Shown piece by piece: positions 8,855 to 19,391 of a stretch of 64,000 bases of DNA. The notes under the pieces were generated by a model that was given only the letters and a program-made list of their open reading frames with translations, was not told the origin of the DNA and did no database searches. Origin of the DNA: Flavobacterium sp. NRK F7 (GTDB taxonomy: Bacteria > Bacteroidota > Bacteroidia > Flavobacteriales > Flavobacteriaceae); assembly GCF_024054195.1 (NCBI RefSeq), contig NZ_JAMXLB010000001.1:3178737-3242736 (forward strand), read 5' to 3'. How positions within the stretch are numbered: position 1 is the stretch's first letter; the number at the start of each line of letters is the position of its first letter. The position numbers were made by a program, and so were the translations under genes.

Positions 8855-9808
8855 TTATTCTTTAAATTCTCCCATTTTGCTATATTTATCCATACGCTGC
8901 ATAATCAAATCTTCTGTTGATAACTCTTTCAATTCATTATACGCTTTTGTAATATATTTTTCTACTGTTTTAAAAGTAGTTTCTCTATCATGATGAGCTC
9001 CTCCTAGAGGTTCTGGAATAATATCATCAATCAATTTTTGTTTTTTCATATCAGTTGCCGTCAACTTCAAAGCTTCTGCAGCTTGCTCTTTATACTCCCA
9101 ACTTCTCCATAAGATAGACGAACAAGATTCTGGAGAAATTACAGAATACCATGTATTTTCAAGCATAAATACTTTGTCTCCTACACCAATCCCTAAAGCA
9201 CCACCTGAAGCACCTTCACCTACAATAACTGTAATAATTGGTACTTTAAGACGAATCATTTCTAAAATGTTTCTAGCAATAGCCTCACCTTGACCTCTTT
9301 CTTCAGCTTCTAATCCTGGATAAGCACCTGGAGTGTCTACTAAAGTAACTACAGGTATTCCAAATTTTTCAGCCATCTTCATCAGTCGCAATGCTTTTCG
9401 ATAGCCTTCTGGATTTGCCATTCCAAAATTACGATATTGACGTGTTTTAGTATTATATCCTTTTTGTTGGCCAATAATCATATACGATTGACCATTAATT
9501 TTTCCTAAACCACCAACCATTGCTTTATCATCTTTAAAAGCACGGTCTCCGAAAAGCTCTAAGAAGGTATCACCACATAATGCCTTAATATGATCCATAG
9601 TATACGGACGATTAGGGTGTCTTGACATTTGAACACGTTGCCATGCTGTCAAATTTTTATATATATTCTTCTTAGTTTCTTCTAATTTTTTTTCAATCTG
9701 CTTGCATGTTTGCGTAACATCAACTTCAGATTCTTGACCTATGATAACACATTTATCTAACTGGTCTTCAAGTTCTTTGATAGGTAATTCAAAATCTAAA
9801 TATTCCAT
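8855..9808 (-). CDS. accA: Acetyl-CoA carboxylase carboxyltransferase subunit alpha
   Basis: A 317-residue AccA, the usual length. It works with AccD to transfer carboxyl from biotin to acetyl-CoA in fatty-acid synthesis. Seen: N-terminal coiled helices, [12 protein letters not shown], the crotonase-fold core with [23 protein letters not shown] and the oxyanion-loop [16 protein letters not shown], then the C-terminal [13 protein letters not shown]. The motifs appear intact. Confidence 0.97.
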   Translation of the reverse strand: MEYLDFELPIKELEDQLDKCVIIGQESEVDVTQTCKQIEKKLEETKKNIYKNLTAWQRVQMSRHPNRPYTMDHIKALCGDTFLELFGDRAFKDDKAMVGGLGKINGQSYMIIGQQKGYNTKTRQYRNFGMANPEGYRKALRLMKMAEKFGIPVVTLVDTPGAYPGLEAEERGQGEAIARNILEMIRLKVPIITVIVGEGASGGALGIGVGDKVFMLENTWYSVISPESCSSILWRSWEYKEQAAEALKLTATDMKKQKLIDDIIPEPLGGAHHDRETTFKTVEKYITKAYNELKELSTEDLIMQRMDKYSKMGEFKE

Positions 9809-9858
9809 TGGACTAAATTTTGGGTTTCGTTTGTCTTTACAAAGATAAAATATTCAAA

Positions 9859-10770
9859 TTAATTAACGTTGTATTGACGTTGATTTAGTTTTCTTTTTTT
9901 ATAATTTTTAACAACACCATTAGCAATAACTGTTGCCAAAATAATAGAGGCGCCTACATAAAACATAGAATTCATATGTTCGGAATCACTAAATATAAGT
10001 AACGCTAAAATTATACCATAAATCGGCTCTAAGTTAATGGTCAACATAACCGTAAAAGGACTTATGACTTTCATTACTTTAACAGAAGCCGAAAAAGCAT
10101 AAGCAGTACATATTGATGAAAGTACCAGTAACCAAATTAAATCTTTAGTAGATAAAGAAAAAAATGCGGTATCAAACTTTTGAGTAAACAACATAATACA
10201 GCTCAAAAATAATACTCCAACACCTAATTCATAAAAAGAAATAATATTAGCATCATATTCTTTTGCATATTTACCATTAATTACTGAAAAAAGTGCTGAT
10301 AAAAAAGCGGATGTTACAGCAAGATATATACCTGTTTTATATTGCGTTTCAACTTCAAAAATAATACTCAAACCTATTACTGTTATGATTCCAAATAAGA
10401 CTTCATAACCCACCACCTTTCTTTTATATAAAATAGGTTCGATTAGAGAAGCAAAGAATGCTCCTGTAGATAAACAGGCTAAAGTGATCGAAATATTAGA
10501 TACTTTTATAGCTTCATAAAAAGTAAACCAATGGGCCGCAATTATTATTCCTGACACTGCAAATCCTATAAAAGTTTTTAGAGGAACCTTTAAAGCTTGC
10601 TTTTTAAATACGATAAATAGTATTATAAAAATTGTCGCAAAAAACATACGATACCACACTAAATCTAAAGCTTTTAGAGAGATTAACTTTCCCAATATAG
10701 CCGTAAATCCCCAAATAAATACAATTAAATGAAGATGTAAGTAATTTTTTAAATAGTTACCTTTTTGCAT
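9859..10770 (-). CDS. EamA/DMT family permease
   Basis: A 303-residue inner-membrane protein with about ten hydrophobic segments in two EamA halves (first half about 12-140, second about 150-290), the drug/metabolite transporter layout. Substrate unknown. Its start overlaps the end of the upstream LptG-like permease gene by 14 bp, so the two are translationally coupled. Confidence 0.88.
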   Translation of the reverse strand: MQKGNYLKNYLHLHLIVFIWGFTAILGKLISLKALDLVWYRMFFATIFIILFIVFKKQALKVPLKTFIGFAVSGIIIAAHWFTFYEAIKVSNISITLACLSTGAFFASLIEPILYKRKVVGYEVLFGIITVIGLSIIFEVETQYKTGIYLAVTSAFLSALFSVINGKYAKEYDANIISFYELGVGVLFLSCIMLFTQKFDTAFFSLSTKDLIWLLVLSSICTAYAFSASVKVMKVISPFTVMLTINLEPIYGIILALLIFSDSEHMNSMFYVGASIILATVIANGVVKNYKKRKLNQRQYNVN

Positions 10771-11836
10771 TGCGTAATAAATAAAAGGCTAATGTACCAA
10801 ATACTATATTCGGTATCCAAACCGCTAATAATGGAGAAAAATCAGAATTTTCAGCTATTGTACCAAAAACTTTATCAAAAAATATAAATGTAAATGCAAT
10901 TACTATTCCAATAGCTAAATTAACACCCATTCCTCCTCTTCTTTTCATTGAAGATACGGCTACAGCAATAATCGTTAAAATAAAGGCAGAAACAGGCAAA
11001 CTGTACTTTTTATATAAAACTACTAAATACGCATTAATCCTAGTATTCCCTTTTTCTTTCTCTTTATTTATAAAAGTATAGAGCTCACCAATTGTCATCG
11101 TTTCTGCAATGTAAAACACGGGCGTTAATTCGTCAGGTTCAAAGCTAAATTGCACCTCTTTTTTATCTAAAGCTTCTAATTTGTCATTATTTTGACCAAC
11201 CGTTCGCTTTAAATAATTAAAAAGTGAATATTTTTTAGTCTTTTCATCATATTTAATACGATTAGATGTAATTTTTTCTATGAGCTTATTCCCTTTAAAT
11301 TTTTCATATGTAAAATTAAATCCTGTTTTAGACAAAAAATTATAATTACTAATATAAATATATTCTCCATCACCAATTTGTCTAAATATATCTTGGGTTT
11401 CCATTGTTTTATAACTATTTCCCCTCAAATAAGTATTTCTAAAATCTAAAAAACCTTTACTAGCTTTAGGAACTAAGAAAAATCCCATTAATAAAGCGAA
11501 AATACAAACAATGGTTGCTCCCATTAGAAAAGGACGCAAAAAACGCTGAAAAGAGATGCCAGAACTTAAAATGGCAATAATTTCAGTATTATTCGCCAAC
11601 TTAGAAGTGAACCAAATAACCGATAAAAAAAGAAAAATTGGAAATAATAAATTAGCAAAATAAACTATAAAATCCCCATAATAGACAACAATTTCATTAA
11701 AAGGAGCTTTCCTTTCAATCATTCTGTTTACTTTTTCTGAAACATCAATAACAATCCCAATTGGAATGAATAAAAGTAACATTACAGAAAATGTAACCAA
11801 ATAACGTTTTAAAATATATTTGTCTATTAATTTCAT
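10757..11836 (-). CDS. LptF/LptG family permease (YjgP/YjgQ)
   Basis: A 359-residue LPS export permease-type protein. It has hydrophobic segments near residues 10-35, 50-80 and 95-125, then a periplasmic beta-jellyroll-like region (about 130-260), then three C-terminal transmembrane segments (about 275-355). The N-terminus MKLIDKYILKRYLVTF is typical of the family. It would pair with LptB to extract LPS from the inner membrane. It sits 13 bp after tgt, and the tgt-YjgP/Q arrangement is common in Bacteroidota. Confidence 0.9.
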   Translation of the reverse strand: MKLIDKYILKRYLVTFSVMLLLFIPIGIVIDVSEKVNRMIERKAPFNEIVVYYGDFIVYFANLLFPIFLFLSVIWFTSKLANNTEIIAILSSGISFQRFLRPFLMGATIVCIFALLMGFFLVPKASKGFLDFRNTYLRGNSYKTMETQDIFRQIGDGEYIYISNYNFLSKTGFNFTYEKFKGNKLIEKITSNRIKYDEKTKKYSLFNYLKRTVGQNNDKLEALDKKEVQFSFEPDELTPVFYIAETMTIGELYTFINKEKEKGNTRINAYLVVLYKKYSLPVSAFILTIIAVAVSSMKRRGGMGVNLAIGIVIAFTFIFFDKVFGTIAENSDFSPLLAVWIPNIVFGTLAFYLLRNAKR

Positions 11837-11849
11837 TTTGTAATTTGCT

Positions 11850-12980
11850 TTATAATCGTTGACTCATTTGAATAACCATCTTATCTTTCCATTCTCTAAA
11901 AGTACCCGCAAGAATTTGTCTTCTCGCTTCACGAACTAACCACATATAGAACCCTAAATTATGAATGGTTGCAATTTGCTTTCCTAAAAATTCATTAGCA
12001 GCAAATAAGTGTCTTAAATAGGCTTTTGAATATTCTAAATCTACCCAAGTATGTCCCATTTCATCAATGGGTGAAAAATCAGCCTCCCATTTTTTATTTT
12101 TAATATTGATGGAACCGTTTGCCGTAAATAACATTCCATTTCTAGCGTTTCTGGTTGGCATTACACAATCGAACATATCGATTCCTAAGGCTATATTTTC
12201 TAGAATATTTATGGGTGTACCAACTCCCATTAAATACCTTGGTTTCTCTTCAGGTAAAATTGCAGTAACAACTTCAGTCATGGCATACATCTCTTCAGCT
12301 GGTTCTCCTACAGATAATCCTCCAATAGCATTTCCTTGTGCACCAGCATTCGCTATATATTCAGCAGATTGTTCTCGCAAGTCTTTATATGTGCTTCCTT
12401 GAACTATTGGAAAAAAAGTTTGTTCATACCCATATTTAAAAGGCAACTTATCTAAATGAGTAATACATCTGTCTAACCAACGATGCGTCATGTGCATCGA
12501 ACGTTTCGCATATCGGTAATCACAGGGGTATGGTGTACATTCGTCAAAAGCCATAATAATATCTGCTCCAATAGTACGTTGAATTTCCATTACATTTTCA
12601 GGAGAAAAGAAATGATAGGAACCATCAATATGAGATTTAAATTTCACACCTTCTTCTTTAATTTTCCTATTCGAAGACAGTGAATATACTTGATAACCAC
12701 CTGAATCGGTTAAAATATTTCTATCCCAATTCATAAACTTATGCAAACCTCCAGCTTTTTCTAAAATATCTGTTTGTGGTCGTAAATATAAATGATAGGT
12801 ATTCCCTAAAATAATATCTGGATTAATATCGTTTTTTAATTCTCTTTGGTGCACCCCTTTCACCGATGCTACTGTTCCAACTGGCATAAAAATAGGTGTC
12901 TCAATAACACCATGATCAGTTGTAATTTTTCCAGCTCTTGCTTTACTTTTTGGGTCTTTACTTAATAATTCAAACTTCAT
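11850..12980 (-). CDS. tgt: Queuine tRNA-ribosyltransferase
   Basis: A 376-residue bacterial TGT that exchanges guanine-34 for preQ1 in GUN-anticodon tRNAs. Seen: MPVGTVASVKGV, the nucleophile region LTDSGGYQVYSLS, FDECTPYPCDYRYAKRSM, IVQGSTYKDLREQSA, GGLSVGEP and FDCVMPTRNARNGMLFT (catalytic Asp). The Cys/His zinc-site region is at the C-terminal end. It is the first gene of the tgt-permease-EamA run. Confidence 0.96.
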   Translation of the reverse strand: MKFELLSKDPKSKARAGKITTDHGVIETPIFMPVGTVASVKGVHQRELKNDINPDIILGNTYHLYLRPQTDILEKAGGLHKFMNWDRNILTDSGGYQVYSLSSNRKIKEEGVKFKSHIDGSYHFFSPENVMEIQRTIGADIIMAFDECTPYPCDYRYAKRSMHMTHRWLDRCITHLDKLPFKYGYEQTFFPIVQGSTYKDLREQSAEYIANAGAQGNAIGGLSVGEPAEEMYAMTEVVTAILPEEKPRYLMGVGTPINILENIALGIDMFDCVMPTRNARNGMLFTANGSINIKNKKWEADFSPIDEMGHTWVDLEYSKAYLRHLFAANEFLGKQIATIHNLGFYMWLVREARRQILAGTFREWKDKMVIQMSQRL

Positions 12981-13160
12981 ATAAAAATTTTACAGGGCAA
13001 ATATAATTGTTTTCCAAACTAAGATTTATAATTTATACTATTATTTAACAGATATAAACAGAAATCACATCATAATTATAGAAGATTTGACAAAAAATAT
13101 GTAACTTAAAAAACTTAAAAAAGTAGGAACTTTGTGATAAACTTATTTAAATATTCTATC

Positions 13161-13439
13161 ATGAAAAATATAAAAAATCCAAAAGAAAATGAAATTGAGT
13201 CTAATTTAAAAGATTTGAATTACCCTGCATCTGAAGACATCTTTAATCAAGACAAAAAAGAAATAGATGTGGATCCAGAAGACACTTCTAAAGTTAAAAA
13301 AAATCCTCAACCTGTTGATAAAACTGTAGCTTTAGGTTCTGATTTAGATGTTCCAGGAGCTTCCTTAGATGATCAACAAGAAGCCATTGGAAGTGAAGAC
13401 GAAGAAAACAATTACTATAGTCAAGCTGACACTAAATAA
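13161..13439 (+). CDS. Small acidic hypothetical protein
   Basis: A 92-residue hydrophilic, highly acidic protein (clusters DPEDTSK, GSEDEENNYY) with no signal or membrane segment, probably intrinsically disordered. The ATG at 13161 is preferred; an alternative upstream GTG (13134) adds nine residues. It ends 9 bp before the aldehyde dehydrogenase. Similar small acidic proteins are common in Flavobacteriaceae but have no assigned role. Confidence 0.65.
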   Translation: MKNIKNPKENEIESNLKDLNYPASEDIFNQDKKEIDVDPEDTSKVKKNPQPVDKTVALGSDLDVPGASLDDQQEAIGSEDEENNYYSQADTK

Positions 13440-13448
13440 AACTAATTA

Positions 13449-14834
13449 ATGATGTCAATAAAATCAATCAATCCTTTTTCATTAGAAGTTTTAAAAACAT
13501 TTGACGAAATGACTAATGAACAAATTGATCATGCACTTGAAAAAGCACATTCCACTTTTTTAAAATGGAAAACAACCAGTTACGATGAAAGAGCCACTAT
13601 TTTGAACAAAGTAGGGGCTATTTTACGTTCCAAAAAAACAGAATTATCCAAATTAATTACCTTAGAAATGGGAAAACTTTTAGCACAAGCTGAAAGTGAA
13701 ATTGATTATGCAGCTTCTATATTTGAATATTATGCTAAACATGGAGAAGCATTCTTGAAAGATGAAAAAATACAGGTTGATTCAGGTGAAGCTTATATAA
13801 AAAAGTCTCCAATTGGTGTTTTATTAGGGGTTGAACCATGGAACTTTCCATTTTATCAAGTTGCGCGATTTGCTGCACCAAATATAATGATTGGGAATAC
13901 CATTGTATTAAAACATGCCTCAATTGTACCTCAATGTGCGAAAGCTATTGAAGATATTTTCAAAGAAGCTGGTGCACCTGAAGGAATATATATCAATTTA
14001 TTTGTAAGAGGTTCGAAAGTGACTAAACTTATTGCTGATAAACGTATTCAAGGAGCCTCTTTAACAGGAAGTGAAAAAGCAGGATCTGAATTAGCCATGA
14101 TGGCAGGAAAATATATTAAAAAATCGGTATTAGAGTTAGGTGGAAGTGATCCATTTATTGTTTTAGAAGATGCCGATATCGAAAGAACCGTTTCTTTAGC
14201 TATAAAAGGAAGAACAGTTAACAACGGACAAAGCTGTATTGCTGCCAAACGATTTATTGTGATGGAAAAAATAGCTTCCGAATTTTTAACTCAATTTAAA
14301 GCTGCCATGGGCAAGTTAAAACTTGGAAACCCTTTAGATACTGATACTGAATTAGGTCCTTTATCTAGTGAAGATGCACTTGAAACTATCTTAAAACAAG
14401 TAGAAACTGCTGTATCAGAAGGTGCTAAAATTGAAATTGGTGGAAAAAGAGCGAACCAAAAAGGAGCTTTTATAGAGCCTACCATTATTAGTCATATAAC
14501 GCCAAAAATGAAAATCTATAAAGAAGAGCTTTTTGGACCAGTTGCTAGTTTTTATGTTGTGAAAACCGTAGAAGAAGCCATAGCTTTAGCGAATGATACT
14601 GAATTTGGTTTAGGAGGTTCTGTATTTACTAAAGATATTGAAAAAGGGAAGGAAATTGCGCATCAAATTGATTCTGGAATGGTTTTTATTAATCATCCAA
14701 CTAAATCTTCGGTGGAACTTCCATTTGGTGGAACCAAAAAATCTGGTTATGGAAGAGAAATGTCACCGTTAGGTATTGATGAATTCGTAAATAAAAAATT
14801 AATTCGCGTTCTTAAAGAAGGTGAAAGCTTATAA
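13449..14834 (+). CDS. NAD(P)-dependent succinate-semialdehyde dehydrogenase-type ALDH
   Basis: A 461-residue aldehyde dehydrogenase. Seen: GVEPWNFPFYQ (cofactor binding), SLTGSEKAG, catalytic Glu region KKSVLELGGSDPFIVLEDAD, catalytic Cys in NNGQSCIAAKRF and the C-terminal SVELPFGGTKKSGYGREM. The short length and these motifs fit the GabD/Sad subgroup oxidising succinate semialdehyde or similar aldehydes. Two adjacent ATGs at 13449 and 13452 are equally possible starts. Confidence 0.9.
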   Translation: MMSIKSINPFSLEVLKTFDEMTNEQIDHALEKAHSTFLKWKTTSYDERATILNKVGAILRSKKTELSKLITLEMGKLLAQAESEIDYAASIFEYYAKHGEAFLKDEKIQVDSGEAYIKKSPIGVLLGVEPWNFPFYQVARFAAPNIMIGNTIVLKHASIVPQCAKAIEDIFKEAGAPEGIYINLFVRGSKVTKLIADKRIQGASLTGSEKAGSELAMMAGKYIKKSVLELGGSDPFIVLEDADIERTVSLAIKGRTVNNGQSCIAAKRFIVMEKIASEFLTQFKAAMGKLKLGNPLDTDTELGPLSSEDALETILKQVETAVSEGAKIEIGGKRANQKGAFIEPTIISHITPKMKIYKEELFGPVASFYVVKTVEEAIALANDTEFGLGGSVFTKDIEKGKEIAHQIDSGMVFINHPTKSSVELPFGGTKKSGYGREMSPLGIDEFVNKKLIRVLKEGESL

Positions 14835-14932
14835 AGAATTTCTTTCATAAATTTTAATTAAAGTAAAATTCAAAAAACATAAAATACAATCCTTTTTTTA
14901 TTTGTTTCTTTGCAACATAACAATTGTATTTT

Positions 14933-16576
14933 ATGTTTTCTTTTTTGAAGTCGTTTACCAAATTTGAAAAAATCATTCTTCTAACGATATTCGTTGTATA
15001 TATACACAACTTGTTTTTAGATGTTATGGCTGTAGATGCAGCACAATATGCAGGAATTTCAGCTGAAATGGCTCAAACCAATTCCTATTTAGAAGTCAAA
15101 GAATTTGGAAAGGATTATTTAGATAAACCTCCATTATTGTTTTGGCTCTCAAGTGCTAGTATAAAGATATTTGGTAGTTCAAATTTTGCTTACAAACTAC
15201 CTTCTTTTCTATTTTTACTGTTTTCCTTGTATGCTTTATACCGCTTTTGTATCCTTTATTATACTCTAAAAATAGCCAAATATGCCTTACTTATATTAGC
15301 AACTTCTCAAGCTTATTTTTTAATGACCAATGATGTACGAACAGACGCCATTTTAACCTCTTGTGTTATTATTAGTTGTTGGTTATTTGGACTGTATTTC
15401 TCTTTTGGAAAAATAAAACATCTCATTTTTGCTTCTCTATTTATAGGATTTGCTATGTTAGCGAAAGGCCCAATTGGATTGGTTGCCATATTATTTCCTG
15501 TTGGCATACATCTTATTTACAAAAAAGAATGGAAACAACTATTTTCATTTCAATGGCTTCTAGTAGTACTTATTATCGCTTTAGTATTATTTCCCATGTC
15601 TTATGGTTTGTACCATCAATTTGATTTACAACCCGATAAAATCACAAATGGAATCAAAGGACAAAAAGGATTGTATTTCTTTTATTGGTTGCAAAGTTTC
15701 GGAAGAATTACTGGAGAAAATATTTGGAACAACAATACTCCTTGGCATTTCTTTATAGGAACTAGTCTATGGGACTTTTTCCCATGGTTTTTTCCTTTAC
15801 TATTTGCAGTATACTTTAAGATAAAACAATTATTTTTTGATAAAAAAGCAAGTCCTGAAATTATCAGTTTTGTTGGTTTTACCGCTTTATTTTTCTTTTT
15901 ATCACTATCTAAATACAAATTACCACATTATGTTTTTGTGACCTTCCCTTTTGCAGCTATTTTAGTTGCTGAATATCTATCCAAAATTTCAATAAAAAGC
16001 ATGAAAAATTGGATTGTAGTGAATGTAATTTTCGGCTATATAATTTTGGCACTCCTTATTATATATCCTATTCTTTTTTTTAAAGAAAATTATTATTTAA
16101 TAATTATTCTAATACTATTACAAATACTCATTCTTTTCTTTTTTAGAAAAAAACCAGAAGATTTTATCATACAATACATTAGTCCCGTACTTATTTTAAA
16201 TGTATTTATGTCCTTTATATTTTATCCAAAATTAGTCACTTTCCAATCGGATGCTATGGCCGCAAAATGGATGAAAGAAAATCATCCTTTAGAAAAAGTA
16301 GCGTTATATAATAAACCTTCACATCTATTTAATTTTTATTCCCAAAACCCATTTAACAAAGTTATAGATAAAGAGAAATTAAAAAAGTACAACGAAAAGA
16401 TTTGGCTCTATGTTAATGAAGAAGATTTAAAAGACATCGAAAATTCCAATTTGAAAATAATTTCAAAAAAAACATTTAATCAATATCGTATCACCATTTT
16501 AAAACTCAATTTTTTATTAGAAAATAAGAGAAAAGAGGTTTTAAATTACCGATATTTAATCCAAATAGATCAATAA
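14933..16576 (+). CDS. ArnT/PMT-like integral-membrane glycosyltransferase
   Basis: A 547-residue polytopic membrane protein of the GT-C (ArnT/PMT_2) family. The first periplasmic loop carries the acidic motif VDAAQYAGISAEMA and YLDKPPLLFWLSSAS, followed by about ten transmembrane segments and a C-terminal soluble tail. It should transfer a sugar from a polyprenyl-phosphate donor to a lipid or protein. The next gene is a dolichyl-phosphate-mannose-synthase-like enzyme, which would supply that donor. The ATG at 14933 is preferred over an in-frame TTG at 14924. Confidence 0.88.
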   Translation: MFSFLKSFTKFEKIILLTIFVVYIHNLFLDVMAVDAAQYAGISAEMAQTNSYLEVKEFGKDYLDKPPLLFWLSSASIKIFGSSNFAYKLPSFLFLLFSLYALYRFCILYYTLKIAKYALLILATSQAYFLMTNDVRTDAILTSCVIISCWLFGLYFSFGKIKHLIFASLFIGFAMLAKGPIGLVAILFPVGIHLIYKKEWKQLFSFQWLLVVLIIALVLFPMSYGLYHQFDLQPDKITNGIKGQKGLYFFYWLQSFGRITGENIWNNNTPWHFFIGTSLWDFFPWFFPLLFAVYFKIKQLFFDKKASPEIISFVGFTALFFFLSLSKYKLPHYVFVTFPFAAILVAEYLSKISIKSMKNWIVVNVIFGYIILALLIIYPILFFKENYYLIIILILLQILILFFFRKKPEDFIIQYISPVLILNVFMSFIFYPKLVTFQSDAMAAKWMKENHPLEKVALYNKPSHLFNFYSQNPFNKVIDKEKLKKYNEKIWLYVNEEDLKDIENSNLKIISKKTFNQYRITILKLNFLLENKRKEVLNYRYLIQIDQ

Positions 16577-16579
16577 AAA

Positions 16580-17299
16580 ATGGAAAAACTATCCATTATT
16601 ATTCCGGCATACAATGAAGAGCACACCATTCATCTTATTTTAGATAAAATTAAAGATGTTTACTTACTAGGTTCCATAGAGAAGGAAATTATTATTGTGA
16701 ATGATTGTTCCTCAGACAATACAGAACGCGTCATTCAAAATTATAAAGAGCAAAATCCTGAGGTAACACTTCAATATTATACCCATGAGAACAATATGGG
16801 TAAGGGAGCTGCCTTACACACAGGAATACAAAAAGCTACAGGTACTTATATCATTATTCAGGATGCCGACCTAGAATATGATCCACAAGAGTACAATATA
16901 CTTTTAAAACCTATAGTTGAAGGTTTTGCTGATGTAGTTTATGGCTCACGATTTATAGGAGGAAAACCCCACCGAATTTTATTCTTTTGGCACACCATTG
17001 GAAATAAATTTTTAACTTTTGTCTCCAATATGTTTACCAATCTCAATTTAACAGATATGGAAACTTGTTATAAAATTTTTAGATCTGAAATCCTCAAAAA
17101 CATGCATTTAAGAGAAAAAAGATTTGGCTTTGAGCCAGAAATTACTGCAAAAATTGCGCGAATATCCAATATTAGAATATATGAAGTAGGTATTTCTTAT
17201 TATGGCAGAACTTATCAAGAAGGCAAGAAAATATCATGGAAAGATGGTTTTAGAGCCTTATATTGTATTTTAAAATATGCTATTTTAAGAATTAACTAA
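16580..17299 (+). CDS. Family 2 glycosyltransferase, polyprenyl-phosphate sugar synthase-like
   Basis: A 239-residue GT2 enzyme without C-terminal membrane helices, like Dpm1. Seen: [32 protein letters not shown], the metal-binding [10 protein letters not shown] and YGSRFIGG. Likely makes a polyprenyl-phosphate sugar used by the ArnT-like enzyme encoded 3 bp upstream. Confidence 0.9.
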   Translation: MEKLSIIIPAYNEEHTIHLILDKIKDVYLLGSIEKEIIIVNDCSSDNTERVIQNYKEQNPEVTLQYYTHENNMGKGAALHTGIQKATGTYIIIQDADLEYDPQEYNILLKPIVEGFADVVYGSRFIGGKPHRILFFWHTIGNKFLTFVSNMFTNLNLTDMETCYKIFRSEILKNMHLREKRFGFEPEITAKIARISNIRIYEVGISYYGRTYQEGKKISWKDGFRALYCILKYAILRIN

Positions 17300-17386
17300 T
17301 TGAACAACAAAGACTATAATCCTATTTTTCAACACTATAAGTTGCATTTTATTGTAGATAACTTTTGAAAAGTCCTCTCTATTCTC

Positions 17387-17419
17387 TTGAAATTAATAAT
17401 AATAATCTACTTATATTTG
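17387..17419 (+). promoter_or_regulatory. Promoter of split transketolase operon
   Basis: TTG (17387-17389), 22 bp spacer, TATATTTG (17412-17419): a good fit to the Bacteroidota -33/-7 promoter. It lies 24 bp before the transketolase start. Confidence 0.65.
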
Positions 17420-17443
17420 TGCTTTTAAATTTTAACATTAAAA

Positions 17444-18292
17444 ATGAAACCAAACACACAACAACTACAAGAATTAACAGTTCAAGTAAGAAGAGACATT
17501 TTACGAATGGTACATGCTGTAAATTCAGGCCATCCTGGAGGATCATTAGGCTGTACAGAATTTTTTGTAACCCTCTATCAACATCTTATGAATCGAAAAG
17601 AAGGCTTCGATATGGATGGCAAAAACGAGGATGTTTTCTTCCTTTCAAACGGACATATTTCACCAGTTTTTTACAGTGTTTTAGCTAGAAGCGGTTATTT
17701 TCCAGTTAGCGAATTAGCCACTTTTAGATTATTAAACTCGAGATTACAAGGCCATCCAACTACGCATGAAGGCTTACCAGGAATTCGAATGGCTTCTGGA
17801 TCATTAGGACAAGGATTAAGTGTTGCATTAGGTGCTGCTCAAGCAAAAAAACTAAATAAAGATTTAAATTTAGTATATGCACTTTTAGGTGATGGAGAAC
17901 TACAAGAGGGGCAAAATTGGGAAGCTATTATGTATGCAGCTGCTAAAAAAGTAGACAATATAATTGCAACTGTTGATCTTAATGGACAACAAATCGATGG
18001 CTCTACTGATGAAGTTTTGAACATGGGAAGTGTGAAAGCTAAATTTGAAGCTTTTGGCTGGGATGTCCTAGATATTAAAGAAGGGAACAATATTGATGCC
18101 ATTATTGCCGGAATGACAGATGCAAAATCAAGAACAGGTAAAGGAAAACCTGTATGTGTTTTATTACATACTGAAATGGGTAACGGAGTAGATTTTATGA
18201 TGCATACACATGCATGGCATGGCAAAGCTCCAAATGACGAGCAATTAGCAAATGCTTTAGCACAAAACCCAGAAACTTTAGGTGATTATTAA
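17444..18292 (+). CDS. Transketolase, N-terminal (thiamine-diphosphate-binding) subunit
   Basis: A 282-residue N-terminal transketolase half. Seen: HAVNSGHPGGSLG, SNGHISPVFYSVLA, GSLGQGLSVALGAA and the ThDP motif GDGELQEGQNWEAIMYAA ending in DLNGQQ. The C-terminal half is the next gene, 69 bp downstream. Split transketolases are normal in Flavobacteriia, so this is not a disrupted gene. Acts in the non-oxidative pentose phosphate pathway. Confidence 0.95.
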   Translation: MKPNTQQLQELTVQVRRDILRMVHAVNSGHPGGSLGCTEFFVTLYQHLMNRKEGFDMDGKNEDVFFLSNGHISPVFYSVLARSGYFPVSELATFRLLNSRLQGHPTTHEGLPGIRMASGSLGQGLSVALGAAQAKKLNKDLNLVYALLGDGELQEGQNWEAIMYAAAKKVDNIIATVDLNGQQIDGSTDEVLNMGSVKAKFEAFGWDVLDIKEGNNIDAIIAGMTDAKSRTGKGKPVCVLLHTEMGNGVDFMMHTHAWHGKAPNDEQLANALAQNPETLGDY

Positions 18293-18361
18293 TAATGTAA
18301 GTTTTATATAGATAAGCAGTACAACTTATTTATACCATTTACAGCATACAGCAAAATTAAA

Positions 18362-19315
18362 ATGAAAAAATATACAAATACAGGAAATAAAGACACTCGT
18401 TCAGGATTTGGCGCAGGACTAACTGAATTAGGTCAAAAAAATGAAAATGTAGTGGCACTTTGCGCAGATTTAATTGGTTCTTTAAAAATGGATGATTTCA
18501 AAAAAAATCACCCAGAACGTTTCTTTCAAGTAGGAATTGCAGAAGCCAATATGATGGGAATTGCTGCTGGTTTAACAATTGGTGGAAAAATTCCTTTTAC
18601 AGGTACATTTGCTAATTTCTCAACAGGTAGAGTGTACGACCAAATTCGTCAATCTATTGCTTATTCCGATAAAAACGTAAAAATCTGTGCATCTCACGCT
18701 GGTTTAACTTTAGGAGAAGATGGTGCAACGCATCAAATTTTAGAAGATATTGGTTTAATGAAAATGTTGCCTGGCATGGTCGTAATTAATCCTTGTGATT
18801 ACAACCAAACTAAGGCAGCAACTATTGCAATTGCAGACCACCACGGACCTGTTTATTTACGTTTTGGAAGACCAAGTGTTGCTAATTTCACTCCAGAAAA
18901 TGAACCTTTCGTAATTGGAAAAGCAATTCTTTTAAATGAAGGTTCTGATGTAACTATAGTAGCAACTGGACATTTGGTTTGGGAAGCATTAATTGCAGCT
19001 GAAAAATTAGAAGAGCAAGGTATTTCAGCAGAAGTGATCAATATTCACACTATAAAACCATTAGATGAAGAAGCAATTTTAAAATCGGTTGCTAAAACAG
19101 GTTGTATTGTAACAGCTGAAGAACACAATGTTTTAGGAGGTTTAGGAGAAAGTGTTTCTAGAACTTTAGTATTAAACAATCCTGCTCCACAAGAATTTGT
19201 AGCTGTAAATGACAGTTTTGGTGAAAGTGGAACTCCTGCTCAATTAATGGAAAAATATGGTTTAAATGCCGACGCTATAATTAAAGCTGCTAAAAAAGCT
19301 ATAAATAGAAAATAA
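18362..19315 (+). CDS. Transketolase, C-terminal subunit
   Basis: A 317-residue pyrimidine-binding and C-terminal domain half of transketolase. Seen: [65 protein letters not shown], and the C-terminal swapped-domain motif [15 protein letters not shown]. Forms the active enzyme with the preceding gene product. Confidence 0.95.
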   Translation: MKKYTNTGNKDTRSGFGAGLTELGQKNENVVALCADLIGSLKMDDFKKNHPERFFQVGIAEANMMGIAAGLTIGGKIPFTGTFANFSTGRVYDQIRQSIAYSDKNVKICASHAGLTLGEDGATHQILEDIGLMKMLPGMVVINPCDYNQTKAATIAIADHHGPVYLRFGRPSVANFTPENEPFVIGKAILLNEGSDVTIVATGHLVWEALIAAEKLEEQGISAEVINIHTIKPLDEEAILKSVAKTGCIVTAEEHNVLGGLGESVSRTLVLNNPAPQEFVAVNDSFGESGTPAQLMEKYGLNADAIIKAAKKAINRK

Positions 19316-19340
19316 TTATCTAAATAATTTATTTAAAACA

Positions 19341-19376
19341 AAAATGGCTCAATTTACATTGAGCCATTTTTATATT
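19341..19376. terminator. Terminator between transketolase and FKBP lipoprotein
   Basis: Perfect 13-bp stem (AAAATGGCTCAAT with ATTGAGCCATTTT) with A- and T-rich flanks, suited to both converging genes. Confidence 0.88.
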
Positions 19377-19391
19377 TATATGATTTAACCT

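Noticed and set aside
17444..19315. Transketolase broken by a mutation
   Set aside because: The two halves are separate complete genes with their own starts, the regular arrangement in Flavobacteriia.
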